Origin: Shinisaurus crocodilurus
Taxonomy: Eukaryota; Chordata; Lepidosauria; Squamata; Shinisauridae
Assembly: GCA_021292165.1 (NCBI GenBank)
Contig: CM037877.1
Coordinates: 301,336,726 to 301,400,725 of the forward strand
Direction of reading: 5' to 3'
DNA: 64,000 bases
Positions 1 to 13,155 of the stretch are shown here, piece after piece; the first letter of the stretch is position 1; each line of letters starts with the position of its first letter. Both the position numbers and the translations under genes were made by a program. The notes below the pieces were generated by a model that made no database searches, was not told the DNA's origin, and worked only from the letters and a program-made list of their open reading frames with translations.

Positions 1-3000
1 TCAGCAACAGGCTCCAGTGCGTCTCCAACTGCAGCTCTTGGCACCCCAACACCTTTCAATGTGTGAACGGAAACTGCTACATCAAGTCTGATGGGCCCCA
101 CTGCTAGTGAGTAGTGTGCTGGGGCAGAAGGCGGGGGTCCGGGTCAGCCGCACTGTGGGGTCAGCAGAACTCCCCTGTTCCTACAAGCTGTGTTATTAGT
201 GAAGATGTATGTGCTTTTATGAACAAAAACGGCGCAACTTTAGCCTTGCAGTAACCCTGTGGGGTAGACCAGTGCTAATGCCGTCTTACCCGTGGGGCGC
301 GGAGGGTGGGAGAGAGTCCCAAGACCAGAGGATGCATCCGTGTGGCACAGGGGAATTTGAACTCAGGGCTCTCGGAGTCCACCCCCCCCCCTTTGTCCAC
401 TGGACCACATGGGCTCTTGGAGTTTTATGTCCAAAGAAGGCGTAAGAGCCCAAGAGGCAGCTCCCGAAGGAAAGAAAGAAGGAAAGAGCGAGCGAGCGAG
501 CGAGCGAGCCGTCAGGAGGGCAGCCAAGCCGTGGGACTGCCCCGGGTTTGGCTAGCAGCAGTCGCAGGGTCAGGTTGCAGGTGGGGCTTTGTATGCCAAG
601 GAACCGGACGGCATCTTAACTCCCCATGTCTGTGACTCAGATGAAAGAGCCGCTTGGAACAGAACATCCATTCCAGTGAGAAAACGTCCCCAGGGCAGCT
701 CGCGGCGCGGCGGCACCGTGCTCTGACTCCGTGATGTGGCGTGTGCCAAGGACTAAACCCTCCCGTGCCACTCGGGACCCCCCCCCCCGCCCTGTTCATG
801 AGCAATGAGATATTGCAGCACTGCCCCTCCCCATAGAACCGGGGTGCCGGTGCCCATCGCCAGCCCCCCGCCAACCCCCCCCTGGCTCTGTCTTTTCTCC
901 CCCAGCTGCGCGCTGTCGGACTCCTACTGGTACCTGGGCCGCCACTGCAACCAGAGCATCAGCAAGGTGGGGGTGGCCATCGGGGTGGCGCTCGGCCTGG
1001 CAGCCCTGCTGCTGCTGATCATCGCCTTGGCCGTCCTTCTCTGCTGGACGCGCAGGAGAAAGGAGAAAGACCCCAGGTAGGGGCGGGGCGGGGGTGGGGA
1101 GGGGGGAGGGGAGGGGTGGCGGGAGGCGCGTCCCTTCGCAGCCCTGTTGCCTCTTTGTTCCGGAATGGGGTGCGCAACCTTTTTTTCCCTGCGGGCCACA
1201 CGTGATGCTAGCTCAGAGGTCAGGGGACGCATCTGCGTGCACACAAACGCACACATACACACATGCGCGCACACACATAAATCTCAGCAATCTTGATGCA
1301 GACAGACGTTTCGTATTAAGAAGAGCTACGGAGTTTCTCTGTCATGGCTTGTTTCCGTTGAGTTGCCTTGGCCGCACCCCTTTTCTCTGTCTGGACCTGG
1401 AGGCCTTTTGGTTTGGCTGCAGCAGGCCTCAGTTAACGCGGACTGTCCGCCTGGCGCCCTTCCGGCCTGCTCTGGCCATCTTTCCCCTGGCACTCTCCTG
1501 CTCGGCAGTTCTCCCTGCTCCTTGGACCGATGCAAACCGCGCAATGAGCCACGTCTTGGCCCGCTGACCGCTTTGCTGACTCTGGGCCTGCAAACATCAG
1601 CTCCAGCCATGGAGGAGGAGGGTCTCATCCTGCAGTGATCATGGGTGCCATGGTTCCTTTGCTCAGGGCTCAATTCAGCCGTAGTGGATGCGGGTACTTA
1701 GTAGGCATGTCAGCCAATTAAAGGTCGATTAATGATGAGTTTTAACTGATTCACCGATTAATTTATGGATTTAAATTTGCCCATGAGTGGCAGCGATAGT
1801 AGTTGCCAAGCAAAAAGCGTTCTTTGTTTTTAAATGGCGTCCACGTGCCTCAGGCGGGCAGGCGCCATCTTCGAAGAGGCCTGCGCTGCTCTGTGTGTCT
1901 GCGGGAGAGGAAAAGGGGCGCCTGTCGGTGGTTCTGCCAAGACAGCACTTGCCACCGGCTTGCCTGCATTTGTGTGTGTGTGTGTGTGTGCACATACATA
2001 CAAACAGCGGTCGCCTAACGATCAGGTGCACTTTTGGCTGAGCAAACTGTTTTTAATTGATTCGTCCATTAACTGTTGCAGCCCCAGCATTGAGCTTAGG
2101 CAAGGGTACTTCCTCCGTCAGTGGGGGGGGGGGGGGTCAGAATCTGTTCTCTGGAATCTGAAGTCTCTGCCAAGGTGGGCCTCAGTTTTGCACCACGAGG
2201 AGTTAAATTGTGAGACTCAATTTGTGCAGATTTAGCAAATCGTGGGCACTTAGCAGGGGTGGCGGAGGGTGGGGCAGGGGCTCCCCCTCTGGGTGCGAGT
2301 GGCCCCCTCACTCGAGGCGCATGCAGCGATGATGTTCTCGTCAGCTGCTCTGCTGTGGGGCGATTGCTGCATTTAGTTTTTGGGTTTGAAAACAGCTTTT
2401 TGGGACAGATTATCCTCCCAAAGCAGTCTGCAAATCTGCAATGGTCGGCAACACAGCATTACAAGATCATACAAAAGCAACAACATTAAGCCAGGAACAC
2501 ATAAATGGATAGCTCGGATAAAACAGCACAATAACCCCGGTATCCTTGCTTGCTGTTCCCTGGCCAGGCGGATGAATTTGGCTCCCGACGAGGAGAAGTG
2601 GTACGAGAACGAGGCGGAATGGGTGGCCCGGCCTCGAGGCTTCGCCCCGCACAGCCCAGCGGCTGACAGCAGCGCCCCAGAAGGTATGTCCTGCTTGGCC
2701 TAGGTGGGGAATTGGGCAAATGCAGGCCTTGGTGGGCCAGAGTCACCATGGCGTTGGCAAACGGAGCCTGCCTCCCGCCCCCCCGCCGGGCACTGGAGCA
2801 AGAAACAGAAGGCGGTGGGAACTGTGTTGCAGCACTATTGGGGGGTTTGGACTGAGATGACCTCCCAAGGACGACCCCACACACCCCTTCCCAGCCCAGC
2901 GACTCTGATAAGAAAAGATCCTGGAGCAAGGAAACCGGTTTGGGAGGGGGGACTTCTTTGCCCAGGCATGCTCCGGTGTAAAGCAGCCGGAGTCGGGCAG

Positions 3001-5644
3001 TCCCTGGCTTGAGCCGGGGGTCCCTGGAAGTATCTTTAGGGTCAAAGACACCGCCCCTCCACACCCACACAAGAAACCTAATGGAGGAGCACTTCCTGTG
3101 GGGGTGTCAGTGCTGCAGGACTCCACATTTGCTCCCCCGAGTAATATTACAAAGCACCATCAGCCCCAAGGGAAACCGCCACCCGGGCAGGCACTTGCAC
3201 CCCTGTAATTCTTGCCACTCTGGGAAATGGGGTGTCGGTTTGCTGCAGCATTATCGGCTGCGAAAGGGGCCAGGCTACCAGCGGCGTCGCCAAGTCCAGC
3301 CCTCCCCCCTCCGCGCAAATGACCATCCTGAGAGCGGCGGGTAGTGAGGGCACCCAAAGCAAACTCCGTCGCATCCGCGCAGTCCTGGCGCTGCCGTGAT
3401 CTACGAGAGTTCAAAATGCAAAGCTGCACATGCTCAGAGTATTTTTAAAAATCCGGATTTGCAAATATTTTAACATGTAGAAGCAGTTGTAAAGCAGAGA
3501 GAAATGTGAGTTGTGTGTTTCACAACCGAAGTCACACAAATGGCCTCCAAAGCACACACACCCCATAGGACCATTAAGTCCATGGCCTGAAATGACCCAC
3601 TAAAATGACCCCCAGGACGAAAGGCGCCAACCGGTGTCCGCAGCAAATGGGCCAGCCCAGTGGGAGACGGGCGCCCTTCTTGCCTTGCCCAAGAATGTCG
3701 CTGCCGGCACGCACCGCTTGGCCCTCCAGAAGTGGGGCTGGGCCTCTCAAGTCCCCGGCGTGGTGCCGGAGGAGTGCTCAGCGCCTGATGAGTGAAAGCT
3801 GGACCGTGTGGCTCGGGCTTGATGAAGTGTGACATTATCACCATGGGGAGGATGACTTTGCTTGCGCCCCCCCCCTCCCCGGCCAGGTTCTGCCGCCCCT
3901 CCAGGCAGAGAGAGCAGCTCTGCTTTGAAGATGCAATTGAAAATGAAACGTGGGCCAGGGTGGTTTGGCCGTTCTAGCAGCGAGCCGGGGGTGGGGGGAC
4001 AAATGGAGCTGCTGAACTGGGGCAAAACTTTGGGAAAAGTCTCCCCGCTCCTCCCCCCCACAAGCCCATCAGGTTTTTCAAAATGTGACTGCCTGACCCC
4101 CCCCCCCTTGCAGACCCGCCCTCCAGCACCAGCAGCAGCGACCAGGAGAGCTCTCCGTGGGCATCCGGATCTTTCCGACCCCGCCTGGACAAAGTGGACA
4201 CATCCCTGCAGGTACAAAAGCTGCCAGAGGGTTGGGGGGAGAAATCAGGGAGTTTGGGGGTGGGGGTGACCAATGAGGTGCAGCGGGGTGGGGGGGTGGA
4301 TGTTCTCCCTCAGTAGAGCTGGAGGACGTGCAGAAACGGGCCGCCAAAAGTGGGCTAGATGGAACAACTATCAGGTGGATCCACAATTGGCTACATAATC
4401 GGACTCAAAGAGTGCTTATCAATGGTTCCTTCTCAAACTGGGGAGAGGTAACGAGCGGGGTACCGCAGGGCTCGGTCCTGGGCCCGGTGCTCTTCAACAT
4501 TTTTATTAATGACTTGGATGAGGAGGTGCAGGGAATGCTTATCAAATTTGCAGATGACACAAAGTTGGGTGGAACAGCCAATACTCTGGAAGACAGAAAC
4601 AAAATTCAAAGAGATCTCGATAGGCTGGAGCGCTGGGCCGAAAACAACAGAATGAAATTTAATAGGGATAAATGCCAAGTGCTGCACCTAGGGAGAGGAA
4701 ACCAAATGCAGAGTTACAGAATGGGGGACACTTGGCTCAACAATACCACAAGTGAGAAGGATCTTGGAATTGTTGTAGATCACAAACTGAATATGAGCCA
4801 GCAATGCGATGTGGCTGCAAAGAAGGCAAATGCTATTTTGGGCTGCATTAATAGAAGTATAGCTTCCAAATCGTGGGAAGTGATAATTCCCCTTTACTCG
4901 GCACTGGTTAGGCCTCATCTTGAGTACTGCGTCCAGTTCTGGGCACCACACTTTAAGAAGGACGTAGACAAACTGGAGAGGGTTCAGAGGAGGGCAACAA
5001 GGATGATAAAGGGACTGGAAACAAGGCCCTGTGAGGAGAGACTGAAAGAACTGGGCATGTTTAGCCTTCAGAAGAGGAGACTGAGGGGAGATATGATCGC
5101 ACTCTTCCAGTACTTGAAGGGTTGTCACACAGAGGAGGGCCAGGATCTCTTCTCGATCATCCCAGTTTGGACGACACGGAATAATGGGCTCAAGTTACAG
5201 GAACCCAGATTCCACCTGGACATCAGGAAAAATGTCCTGACTGTCAGAGCAATAAGACAATGGAACCAACTGCCTAGGGAGGTGGTGGGCTCTCCCACTC
5301 TGGAGGCATTCAAGGTGCGGCTGGACGGCCATCTGTCAGGGATGCTTTGACCTGAATTCCTGCATCGAGCAGGGGGTTGGACTCGATGGCCTTGTAGGCC
5401 CCTTCCAACTCTACTTTTCTATGATTCTATGAACGCTACTAGCTATGGTGGACCCTCAGGGCAGCAGACGTGGGCCTCCCTTTGGGGCTCTCGCGGGTGC
5501 TGGACGAGAGGGGACCCCCCCCCCCTTGGCCTGATTCAGCAGGGGGGTCCTGAGGCTCTCCTGGCTTACTCTTTCGTCTTTGCCTTCTTTCTCCTCCTCT
5601 CCCTGCAGACACGGATCGCGCGGCCCCAGGTGACCCAGCTGTGA
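1..5644 (+). CDS. Transmembrane mucin, MUC3/MUC12/MUC17 type, C-terminal part (5' end outside window)
   Basis: Five coding exons with matching splice phases are readable: up to 106 (membrane-proximal EGF-like module, Cys-rich, ending GPHC), 906-1076 (YWYLGRHC then a single membrane helix of about 23 hydrophobic residues followed by the stop-transfer run TRRRKEK), 2568-2683 (acidic cytoplasmic exon containing DEEKWYENEAEW), 4114-4211 (Ser-rich, then FRPRLDKVDTSLQ) and 5609-5644 (TRIARPQVTQL, stop). The last two exons resemble the end of human MUC12/MUC17 (FRPTLETVD..., ...RPEM...). The C-terminal TQL fits a class I PDZ ligand, as in the mammalian proteins that bind PDZK1-type scaffolds. Such mucins form the apical glycocalyx of epithelia. 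The mucin repeats, first EGF and SEA exons must lie upstream of the window. Which of MUC3A, MUC12 or MUC17 it corresponds to cannot be decided, because these arose by lineage-specific tandem duplication. Confidence 0.85.
3405..3500. repeat. Unclassified interspersed repeat, copy 1
   Basis: An AT-richer block containing the core ACATGCTCAGAGTAT, followed about 60 bases later by GTAGAAGCAGT and then AAGCA. The same order of motifs recurs at 35220-35350 and 46610-46735. I do not recognise the family. It lies in an intron of mucin gene 1. Confidence 0.4.
4347..5432 (+). mobile_element. CR1 LINE, 5'-truncated, reverse transcriptase C-terminal half
   Basis: An open frame of 340 codons (4328-5350) encodes RT motifs GVPQGSVLGPVLFNIFINDL and FADDTKL, followed by the CR1 C-terminal domain. 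The 3' end is the typical CR1 tail with TTCTATGATTCTATG repeats. The copy begins abruptly inside the RT domain and sits in the last intron of mucin gene 1, in the same orientation as the gene. It is very close in sequence to the copy at 13560-15057, which suggests recent insertion. Confidence 0.93.
5490..5575 (+). repeat. Short 3'-end fragment of an L3/CR1-like LINE
   Basis: The phrase GTGCTGGACGAGAGG followed by TTGGCCTGATTCAGCAGG is the sense form of the repeat seen in antisense at 20190-20420, 21440-21700, 45590-45870 and 48573-49385. It lies just before the acceptor of the last coding exon of mucin gene 1. Confidence 0.4.
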
Positions 5645-6606
5645 TGAGGCCCGGAAAGCGCCATCTGGCCTGGTGCTGCATTTGCCCGGGGTTTGTTCCA
5701 GGGACCCACTCCTGTGCAGGACGATGCCGTGGAGCCGTGGTGCTTGGGGGTCTGCCACGTGGATTTCCCGCTCCCTCTTCCCCTTTCAGAATGGTGCTGT
5801 TGCCCCCTTGAATGCCGGGGACTCTTCTGCTGAGCAGACCACCGTGGCGCCGGGAGAAGATGGAGGGTCTCCTCGTGGGGGTTTCCGAATGTCCGACGCT
5901 GAGGCATTGTGTTGTGCACAGAGACTGAACTTGCACGAGCACTCCCCCCCCACTGGCGGACCGTGCTCTCCCTGCGGCTTGCGGGGGCTTTTGCACAGAT
6001 TTCCAGGGCCTGCAGTGCAAGCCACCCCCCACCCCCCGCTCTCCCTGGGTTCACGCAGTCTCTGCAGGCCGGGGACCGTGGCTAGCACTTTAAGGAAGTC
6101 GGGGCCATCCTCATCCCGTCACTTTCCTCTTTCTCCTGGCCCCCTCTTCTTACCCTGCCCCTGGATCTCTCTTCCACCTCCTCCCGCCTGCCACCTCCCG
6201 CGGGGCTTGGCTTCCTGCTTCCTTCCCTCAGCGTAAACCTCCCCACAGTTGTCTTCCTGTTCAGCCCCAAATACCCCTGCAATCGTGTTGATGTCAGCAC
6301 CCACGGCAGCGCATCCTGCATGGATGAGTGCAAGGCTCCATGAGCCCTTTGGGGGGGGGGCATGGCAGCCCCAAGTGACGGGGCACCTGTTGTTGTTGTT
6401 GTTGAGGGGTGGGTGTGGAACCTCAGGTGAGAGGTGGGGGTGGGGTGCCCTCTACTGGGACGCCTTTGTCCCTTCCTTGGTCCCATGGCCCCCATGGCCC
6501 CCCCGTCCCTCTCCGCAAGCCCTTGGACCAATCAAATTCTGAGTGCAATAATTCAGGATCAGATGCAGCGAGTACTTTGCCTTTGTGTGTTGTCACTTGC
6601 TGCACA

Positions 6607-6653
<47 letters not shown>

Positions 6654-6697
6654 GCAAGAAGAAAACGATGTGATTGATTCATGGAGGGGGAAATAAA
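5645..6697 (+). other. 3'UTR and polyadenylation signal of mucin gene 1
   Basis: About 1 kb after the stop codon there is a single AATAAA at 6692-6697, the first on the + strand after the stop. No splice-compatible coding sequence was recognised in between. The stretch includes the GAT microsatellite at 6607-6651 and poly-C/poly-G runs. The UTR extent is inferred from the signal only. Confidence 0.5.
6607..6651 (+). repeat. (GAT)15 microsatellite
   Basis: Fifteen uninterrupted GAT units lie in the predicted 3'UTR of mucin gene 1. The poly-Asp, poly-Met and poly-(stop) readings in the three frames are a consequence of the repeat and not evidence of coding. Confidence 0.95.
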
Positions 6698-9600
6698 AGA
6701 GGCGAGGGAAGCGTCCTCTTGTGTCGTGAGTGCTCTGAAGCGTGGGCGTCTGACTTGGGGAGGCGGGCAGGGCTGGGGCCCCGTCCCTTCTTAGGGCAAG
6801 CCGCCTGGGCTCCCGCCCTCAGGCCGAAGGAGCACCAGGAATGTCTTGCTCACCTGTGCCCCCCCACCCCAAAAGAGGTTGCCGTTCCAGGTGGCTGAAC
6901 CCCACGATCCGAGGGACGCTCCGTGATCCCTTGCAGTCTTATGGGGCAGGCAGAGACACACTTCCCGGATCACAAGCAGGGCGTGAAGGCAAGAGCTGCC
7001 CGACAGCAACGGCTACTCAAAGGTAGACTGCCCCTGAATAGGGAGGTGCTTTATTGGCACGCGGCACTCTGGACTTGACTGGCCAGTGAGATGGTGGTCT
7101 GGATGTGGGGGATCTGTCGCTGACTCCCTCTCCAGGGCTTGTGGGCCTGTCAGGACGGCCTGTTCCCAGGGGCGTAGGGGTGGAGGCACGCCATGGCCCC
7201 GGTCGCTCTGTGGGCCGTGGATGCAAGCCTGCTTCCGCAGGGGTGGGGGAATCTGTTAAGATGGCCTAATGGATCCAGCGGGATTCCTGAATGCTTTGGG
7301 AGATGTTCCATATGCCAGCGCTGGCGATCCTGGTTGACCTGTGGAATGGGGTGGTGACCTGTGCGCAAGGTGAGACCACAGCACCCCACTCCATCAGCCC
7401 CAGTGACACAGCCAGCTGTGACCCCAGCGCTGCCAGTCCCCGGGAATCTGCTCACGCTACGCACAAGCTCACCCTACGATGGGAAGGCCAGGGAGCACGC
7501 GCAGCTCGGATCCGAGGGGGCTCCGGGGGGCAGGAGGCCTCCAGGGAGCACAGCCGGCCCTCCAGGGTTCAAGACCCACCCGGGGAGGGAAAGACCCTTT
7601 TGCCCAGCAGCCACGGCAGGGGCCGGGACACCTACCACAGGCGGCAGCAGCAGCAGCAGCAGCAGCTTCCCGTGGCTCCATGGGCACGGGGCTGGCAAGC
7701 AGGAAGCGGGAGTTAAGCCCCACCTGGGGAGAAGGCCCCCGCCCTTTGGCATGCGCAGGAAAAAAGAAAGGTCCTGGCAAAAGCGAGGGAGCTCCGGGGA
7801 CCCAGACCCACACTACGAGCCCCACAGAGCGGTTCCCTGAGCTCCAGCCGCAGCAGCCGGTGGGGACGGGACACATCCTGGAGCATTCGTCTTCTCTCCC
7901 GGCCCGCCCACCCACGCTCCCCTGGAGCTTAGGGGCTGCAGGAGGAGCCCCAGCCTGGGGGGGCAGCTTCTGTTTCACACAGGGGGGGCTCCTGATCCGC
8001 ATCCAGGGTGCAAGCCCGCGCTAAGAAAGTGAGGAGGGCACGCCCATGCACATGCCAGCCAATAGCTTGGCTCCTGCAGAGACAACCGGTCTCTCTGCCC
8101 GCCCCCCCTTCCCGGCCGTGAGACCTTCCCCTGCCCACTCTTTTGCCCCATCGGCCAGCCATGGCAAGAAGCCTCCCAGCAGACGGTCTTCCCCTCCTGC
8201 GTCACCCCCACGCGCACTGGCTGCCTCATGCACATTGCGGCATCGCCCGTTCCACTTGCACACCTTGTGAGGCCTGCCTGCTCGCGGCACAAGGACCCTG
8301 GCTGAGCAGAGAGAGGAGGGGGCGCTGCCCCAAAGCCCATCAGCGCCTGACCCCGGCTGAAGCCAGGAAAGGGGTCCCTGTCTGCCCCCAACCCCCGGGC
8401 ACAAAGAGCCAACACGTGACCGCGCCAAAGCCTTTCTCGCGCTGCACGGGGAGGGAGATCCTGGAAGGGAATGGCACACGGGTGTGGGAACTCTACGCCC
8501 CCCCCCCCACACACACAACTGCACTCCCCTGCAACAAGGGTGCGAGTGAAGCAGGGCAGCGTGCCCCACACACTAGGCAAGGAGAGGGTGGTCACCCAGA
8601 GGGATGCTGGACAGGCCTGTGTGTGTTCACTTCACCATCCGTCTTGGATCCCTCTGGGATCTGTTTCCTGGAGGATCCATGAGGAGAGGAGACTGTCAGG
8701 TCCAGGAGCAAGCAAAGCAGGACCTTTGCTGGGCCTCAGAAGCAGCGGCTTCAGACCGACCCCAGCCCAGGCGCCTGCCCACGCGGAGTGGCGCCGTGGC
8801 TCTCCAGAGGCCCAGAGGTGGCGGCCGCCCCTTCCCATCACTTGCTGTTCCCCGACCCTTTCACTTGGAGGGGCTGCCAGGCATTGGACCGGAACCTTCT
8901 GCGTGCTGGGCGGGGGCTCTGCCACTGAGCACAGTGACACCCCCCCTCCACAGTGGCGGCAGCAGAGTGTCTTCCTTCTCATGCAGAATTATTTAGTTTC
9001 CTTGCCTTAGCTGGCTGCCCTTGCCATATTCCTCCTTGCCCTTCGAGTGGGATTCTGCCCCTGAAACTCTGCGAAGGAAAAGCCCCCCCAAGACAGATTC
9101 TCAGCCGCAGCGCCCCCCCCCCCCGAATTTAATCTGCCAGCTGCCTACTGGGGGGGAGAGCGCCCTCTGCTGGTGGCCCTGGGAAAGTACAGCCTGCCCC
9201 ACGGGAATCCTGCACTGGGCAGACAGGCACCGCAGCGCCCCCTGCTGTTGATCCCGGCAGGAGCCCAACCGCACCTCACGCAGGAGAGCCGCCAACCGGC
9301 ACGGCTTCCAGGCGAGGCTTTTGAGGCACCGTCACGGCGTCACGGCCCTGCCTCACCCGTGGAATTTCACGGGGGTCCAGACAACGTCGACTTCTGTTTG
9401 GAACCTCCCGTGTTTCCCCACCGTTGCTCCGGAAGCATCCACGGAGGAGGAAAAGACGGAGTCGCTGCACAGCCCATTGAGGGAAATACAGGAACACGGG
9501 AGGTCCCAGACGCCCACCCGCCCACCCACCCTCCGCCTGGGACCTCCCGTGTTCCTGTATTTCCCTCAATGCACCTTCATCCACTGATCTGATTTATATC

Positions 9601-10911
9601 CTACCTTTCTGCCAAAACCCCCCCAAAAAATGGCACTGGACGCAGCTAACTTTAAATCCAAATTAAAACAAGATCTTAATGAAAGCATAGCATAAATACA
9701 AAAAATTAAAATACAACAATCGAAGAAATAAACACCACATCATATTTTATCTGTTTTATATTTATTTATAATGGCTGGCTTCTTTTTATGCGGTTAGCCA
9801 TTCTTTCTTAAGAAATGTACATTAGTTTTCTATGTTTTTTAAGGGGTAAAATGTAGGTATATCAATTTTTTTTTTCTTAAGAGATGTCAATTAGCTTTTG
9901 AAGAATTATTTGTATGATACGTTTCAGTTGCTCTTGACAACAAGAAGTCTCTTGAAACGTGTTGGAAACGCAAACACAGGGTGCTGGATGAGAGCAGCCC
10001 TTGGCCTGATCCAGCACAGCTCTTCTTATATCCTTATGACCGAACTCCTCCCGTGCAGACCCAGAGCCACTCCTGCACCAGCCTCTCTGAAAAATCAGTG
10101 TCCCCCCACCCCCACGGCAGCCCAGACCATAATGTGCATGAAGTGCTCACTCACTACCAGCAGCCACAGAAAGGCTGCCGCTGCCCCTGGAATCGGAGCT
10201 TTGCACGGGGACCACTTACCGAAACTTCCGTTTGACCATCTCAGCCGGGCAAATGTTTTTCTGTCCTTTTAGTTCTGCTGACTGCTTTTATACTGCTCTT
10301 CTATGTTATAGGTTTGTATTAATGTTTTTGTTTTAATTTGTGTCCTTGTAATATTAACTTCTTAAAAACCAACCTGGGGACCTCTTGAAGAGCAGGATAT
10401 AAATAAAATCCCTTTTAAATAAATAAATACATGTATGTCTTCCAGCACATATAAACCGATGTGCTCCACCACGTGCCCCTGACATGTTGCTCCTGTTTCA
10501 TTCTCTCTGATGAAGAGTTCTCTGAAGTCTGGAAGCCTCCGCACTCCTTCACCAAACAATCCTTGGCCAGTGGAAGAACTCCTTGCCCTGCTCCGCTCCG
10601 GACCTCCCGTTCTGTGCAGTGGCCTAACCAGGCGAGGCAGTTATGGAAAGAGGCAGCATCAGGGAGGCAATTCCACTCACCAACAATTAGCCGCCCGGCC
10701 TTTGATCTTTCGGCCAACGTGTTCATCACCCGTCTTGCAGAACATTGCCCCATGAGACACGCTTTGAAATTCGCCACCCAAGCCCCTCCCTTGGAGATCT
10801 CTGTACGGGGCAAAGTTCTTGGGTGGCTCAGCACCTTATGCTGGCGAGGGAGCATTTTTGCCAGGACCGTCCCCCTGTCTAGGCAGCTTCCCTCTTCTGG
10901 CTGCAGTAACT
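6698..10911. other. Intergenic region between the two mucin genes
   Basis: No exon of a known family was recognised on either strand. Contents seen: a CAG run at 7641-7666, many GC-rich frames open by composition only, poly-C tracts near 8500 and 9110, the perfect hairpin at 9475-9571, an AT-rich block at 9590-9900 resembling LINE 3' ends, an L3-like fragment near 9975-10040 (TGGCCTGATCCAGCACAG), and an L2-type 3' tail with AGGATATAAATAAAA at 10385-10430. The promoter of mucin gene 2 should lie just upstream of 10912, but I see no clear TATA box. Confidence 0.5.
9475..9571. repeat. Perfect 35-bp inverted repeat with 27-nt loop
   Basis: Arms 9475-9509 and 9537-9571 are exact reverse complements over 35 bases; the loop at 9510-9536 is C-rich. 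The transcript would form a long perfect stem. It is not flanked by recognisable transposon ends. Confidence 0.9.
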
Positions 10912-13110
10912 ATGTGTGGTCCTGGTCACCACAATTCGTTCATCTCTGCCTTCCTCCTCCTCTCCTTCTTGTGCACCACAACCGGTAGGGAGGGGCAGGG
11001 TGGGGCGGGGGGATCCGGGTGCTGGGGAGATGGATTCCTGGACTGTCTGGGTCACAGCGAGGTGCTGTGAGGCCCGATGGGTTAGCGCAGCGGGGCCCAG
11101 CGACTTCAAGGGGACACTCCTGGGTCCTCTGGGGAAGCAGCGGGGCTGACTGGTGCTGAGCCAAAGTGGGGGCTGTTGGCAGATCCTGTCCCCATCTCCA
11201 GGGGAGCTGCTTTTGTTCTGAGGCTGCTGCTCCTCGCCCTGAGAGATCAGCCGGGGCTCTCTCTCTTGCAGCGCTGTCCTGCCTGCATGGGGGCTTCTTC
11301 GACGGAGTGAAGTGCATCTGCCCCCCTGCTTACTATGGGCCCCGCTGTGAAGAAGGCCCCGATCCCAGCCTCGGGAGTACTGCAGCCCCAACAGAAAGTC
11401 CATCACCACCTGTGACCAGCACCACAGGTACCTCGGCGGGGGGGTGACGGGCATTGCGAGGTTGGCCCCAACTCTGCTCCTGTATTTTGGGTTGTGCCTA
11501 CAGTTTTGCTGGGGTGTGTGTGTCCATATATATATATATATGGAGCTTAGTTTGAGCTTGGGGTGCGTAGCCCTGGAGTGTGCAAAGCTCAGAGCGTGAG
11601 CAGAGTGTCTTTCTGTCACCACAGCAGATCCACATCCAGCCCCCTGACCCATTATTATTATTTCATTTCTATACTGCCCAGTAGCCGAAGCTCTCTGGGT
11701 GGTTCACAGCAATTCACAAAATACAAAACACAGAAACAATAATAAAATACAGCATAAAATACAGATACCATAAAATACAGCATACAGTTTCAATATACAA
11801 AATTTAAAACAGTTTAAACAGCTAAAACAATTTCAGTAAAACACTAGACCTGTTAAAACGGCTGACATATCCCATCATAGGCTCGGGAGTACAGGGCAGG
11901 CTTCACCTGGTGCTGAAAAGTTGACAGTGTTTGGCGCCAGGCAGGCCCCAGTGGGGAGATTATTCCATAATCGGGGGCCACCACTGAGAAGGCCCGCTCC
12001 CTTGTTGCCGCCCTCCAAGCCTCCCTCGGAGGTGGCACTCGGAGGAAGGCCTCAGATGTTGATCATAGTGTCCGGGTAGATTCAGGTCGGGAGAGGCATT
12101 CCATCAGGTATTGCAGTCCCAAGCCGTGCAGGGCTTTATAGGTTAAAACCGGCCCTTGAATCGGGTTTGGAAGCATATAGGCAGCCAGTGCAAGCGGACC
12201 AGAATTGGTCTTATATGTCCAGACCTTCTGGTCCCAGTTATTAATGTGGCTGCCACATTTTGCACAAGCTGGTGCTTCGGAACAGTCTTCAAGGGCAGCC
12301 CCATGTAGAGTGCATTGCGGTAGTCTAACTTGGGGGTTACCAGAGCATAGATTACTGAAACCAGGCTATCCCTGTTCAGATAGGGGCATAGCTGGACCAC
12401 CAGCCAAAGCTGGTGGAAGGCACACCGTGCCACGGAGGCCACCTGAGCCCAAGTGACAAAGATGGCTCCAGGAGGACCCCAAGCTACGAACCTGCTCCTT
12501 CAGGGGGAGGGCAACCCCATCCGGAGCAAGTTGTGCACCCTCCACCTGGTCAGAAGAACCACCCACTAACAGCATCTCAGTCTTGTCTGGATTGAGCTTC
12601 AGTTTCTTAGCCCTCATCCAGTCCATTGTCGCAGCCAGGCACAGATTTAGCACATCTGCATATCTGGGATTTGGGGTTCTGTCTTCTGGTACTCTGGGGA
12701 AGCAGCGGGGCTGACTGGTGCTGAGCCAAAGTGGGGGCTGTTGGCAGACCCTGTCCCCATCTCAAGGGGGAGCTGCTTTTGTTCTGAGGCTGCTGCTCCT
12801 CGCCCTGAGAGATCAGCCGGGGCTCTCTCTCTTGCAGCGCTGTCCTGCCTGAATGGGGGCTTCTTCGACGGAGTGAAGTGCATCTGCCCCCCTGCTTACT
12901 ATGGGCCCCGCTGTGAAGAAGGCCCCGATCCCAGCCTCGGGAGTACTGCAGCCCCAACAGAAAGTCCAGCACCACCTGTGGCCAGCACCACAGGTACCTC
13001 GGCAGGTGGGTGACGGGCATTGTGAGGTTGGCCCCAACTCTGCCCCAAGTATTTTGGGTTGTTCCTACACTTTTGCCTGAGGGACCATATTATAAGGAGC
13101 TTAGTTTGAG

Positions 13111-13155
<45 letters not shown>

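Noticed and set aside
4688..5128. Antisense open frame of 146 codons, repeated at 14302-14742
   Set aside because: It is the complement of the CR1 reverse transcriptase; recurrence follows the LINE copies.
6409..6696. Acidic protein with a poly-Asp run
   Set aside because: It is the GAT microsatellite read in one frame, within a 3'UTR; no conserved flanking sequence.
7291..7840. Poly-Gln and poly-Ser frames, possible trinucleotide-repeat protein
   Set aside because: All three frames are open over a short CAG run in GC-rich sequence; no domain or splice structure.
10819..10911. Upstream in-frame ATG for mucin gene 2
   Set aside because: It would bury the hydrophobic leader 30 residues inside the protein; ATG 10912 gives a normal signal peptide.
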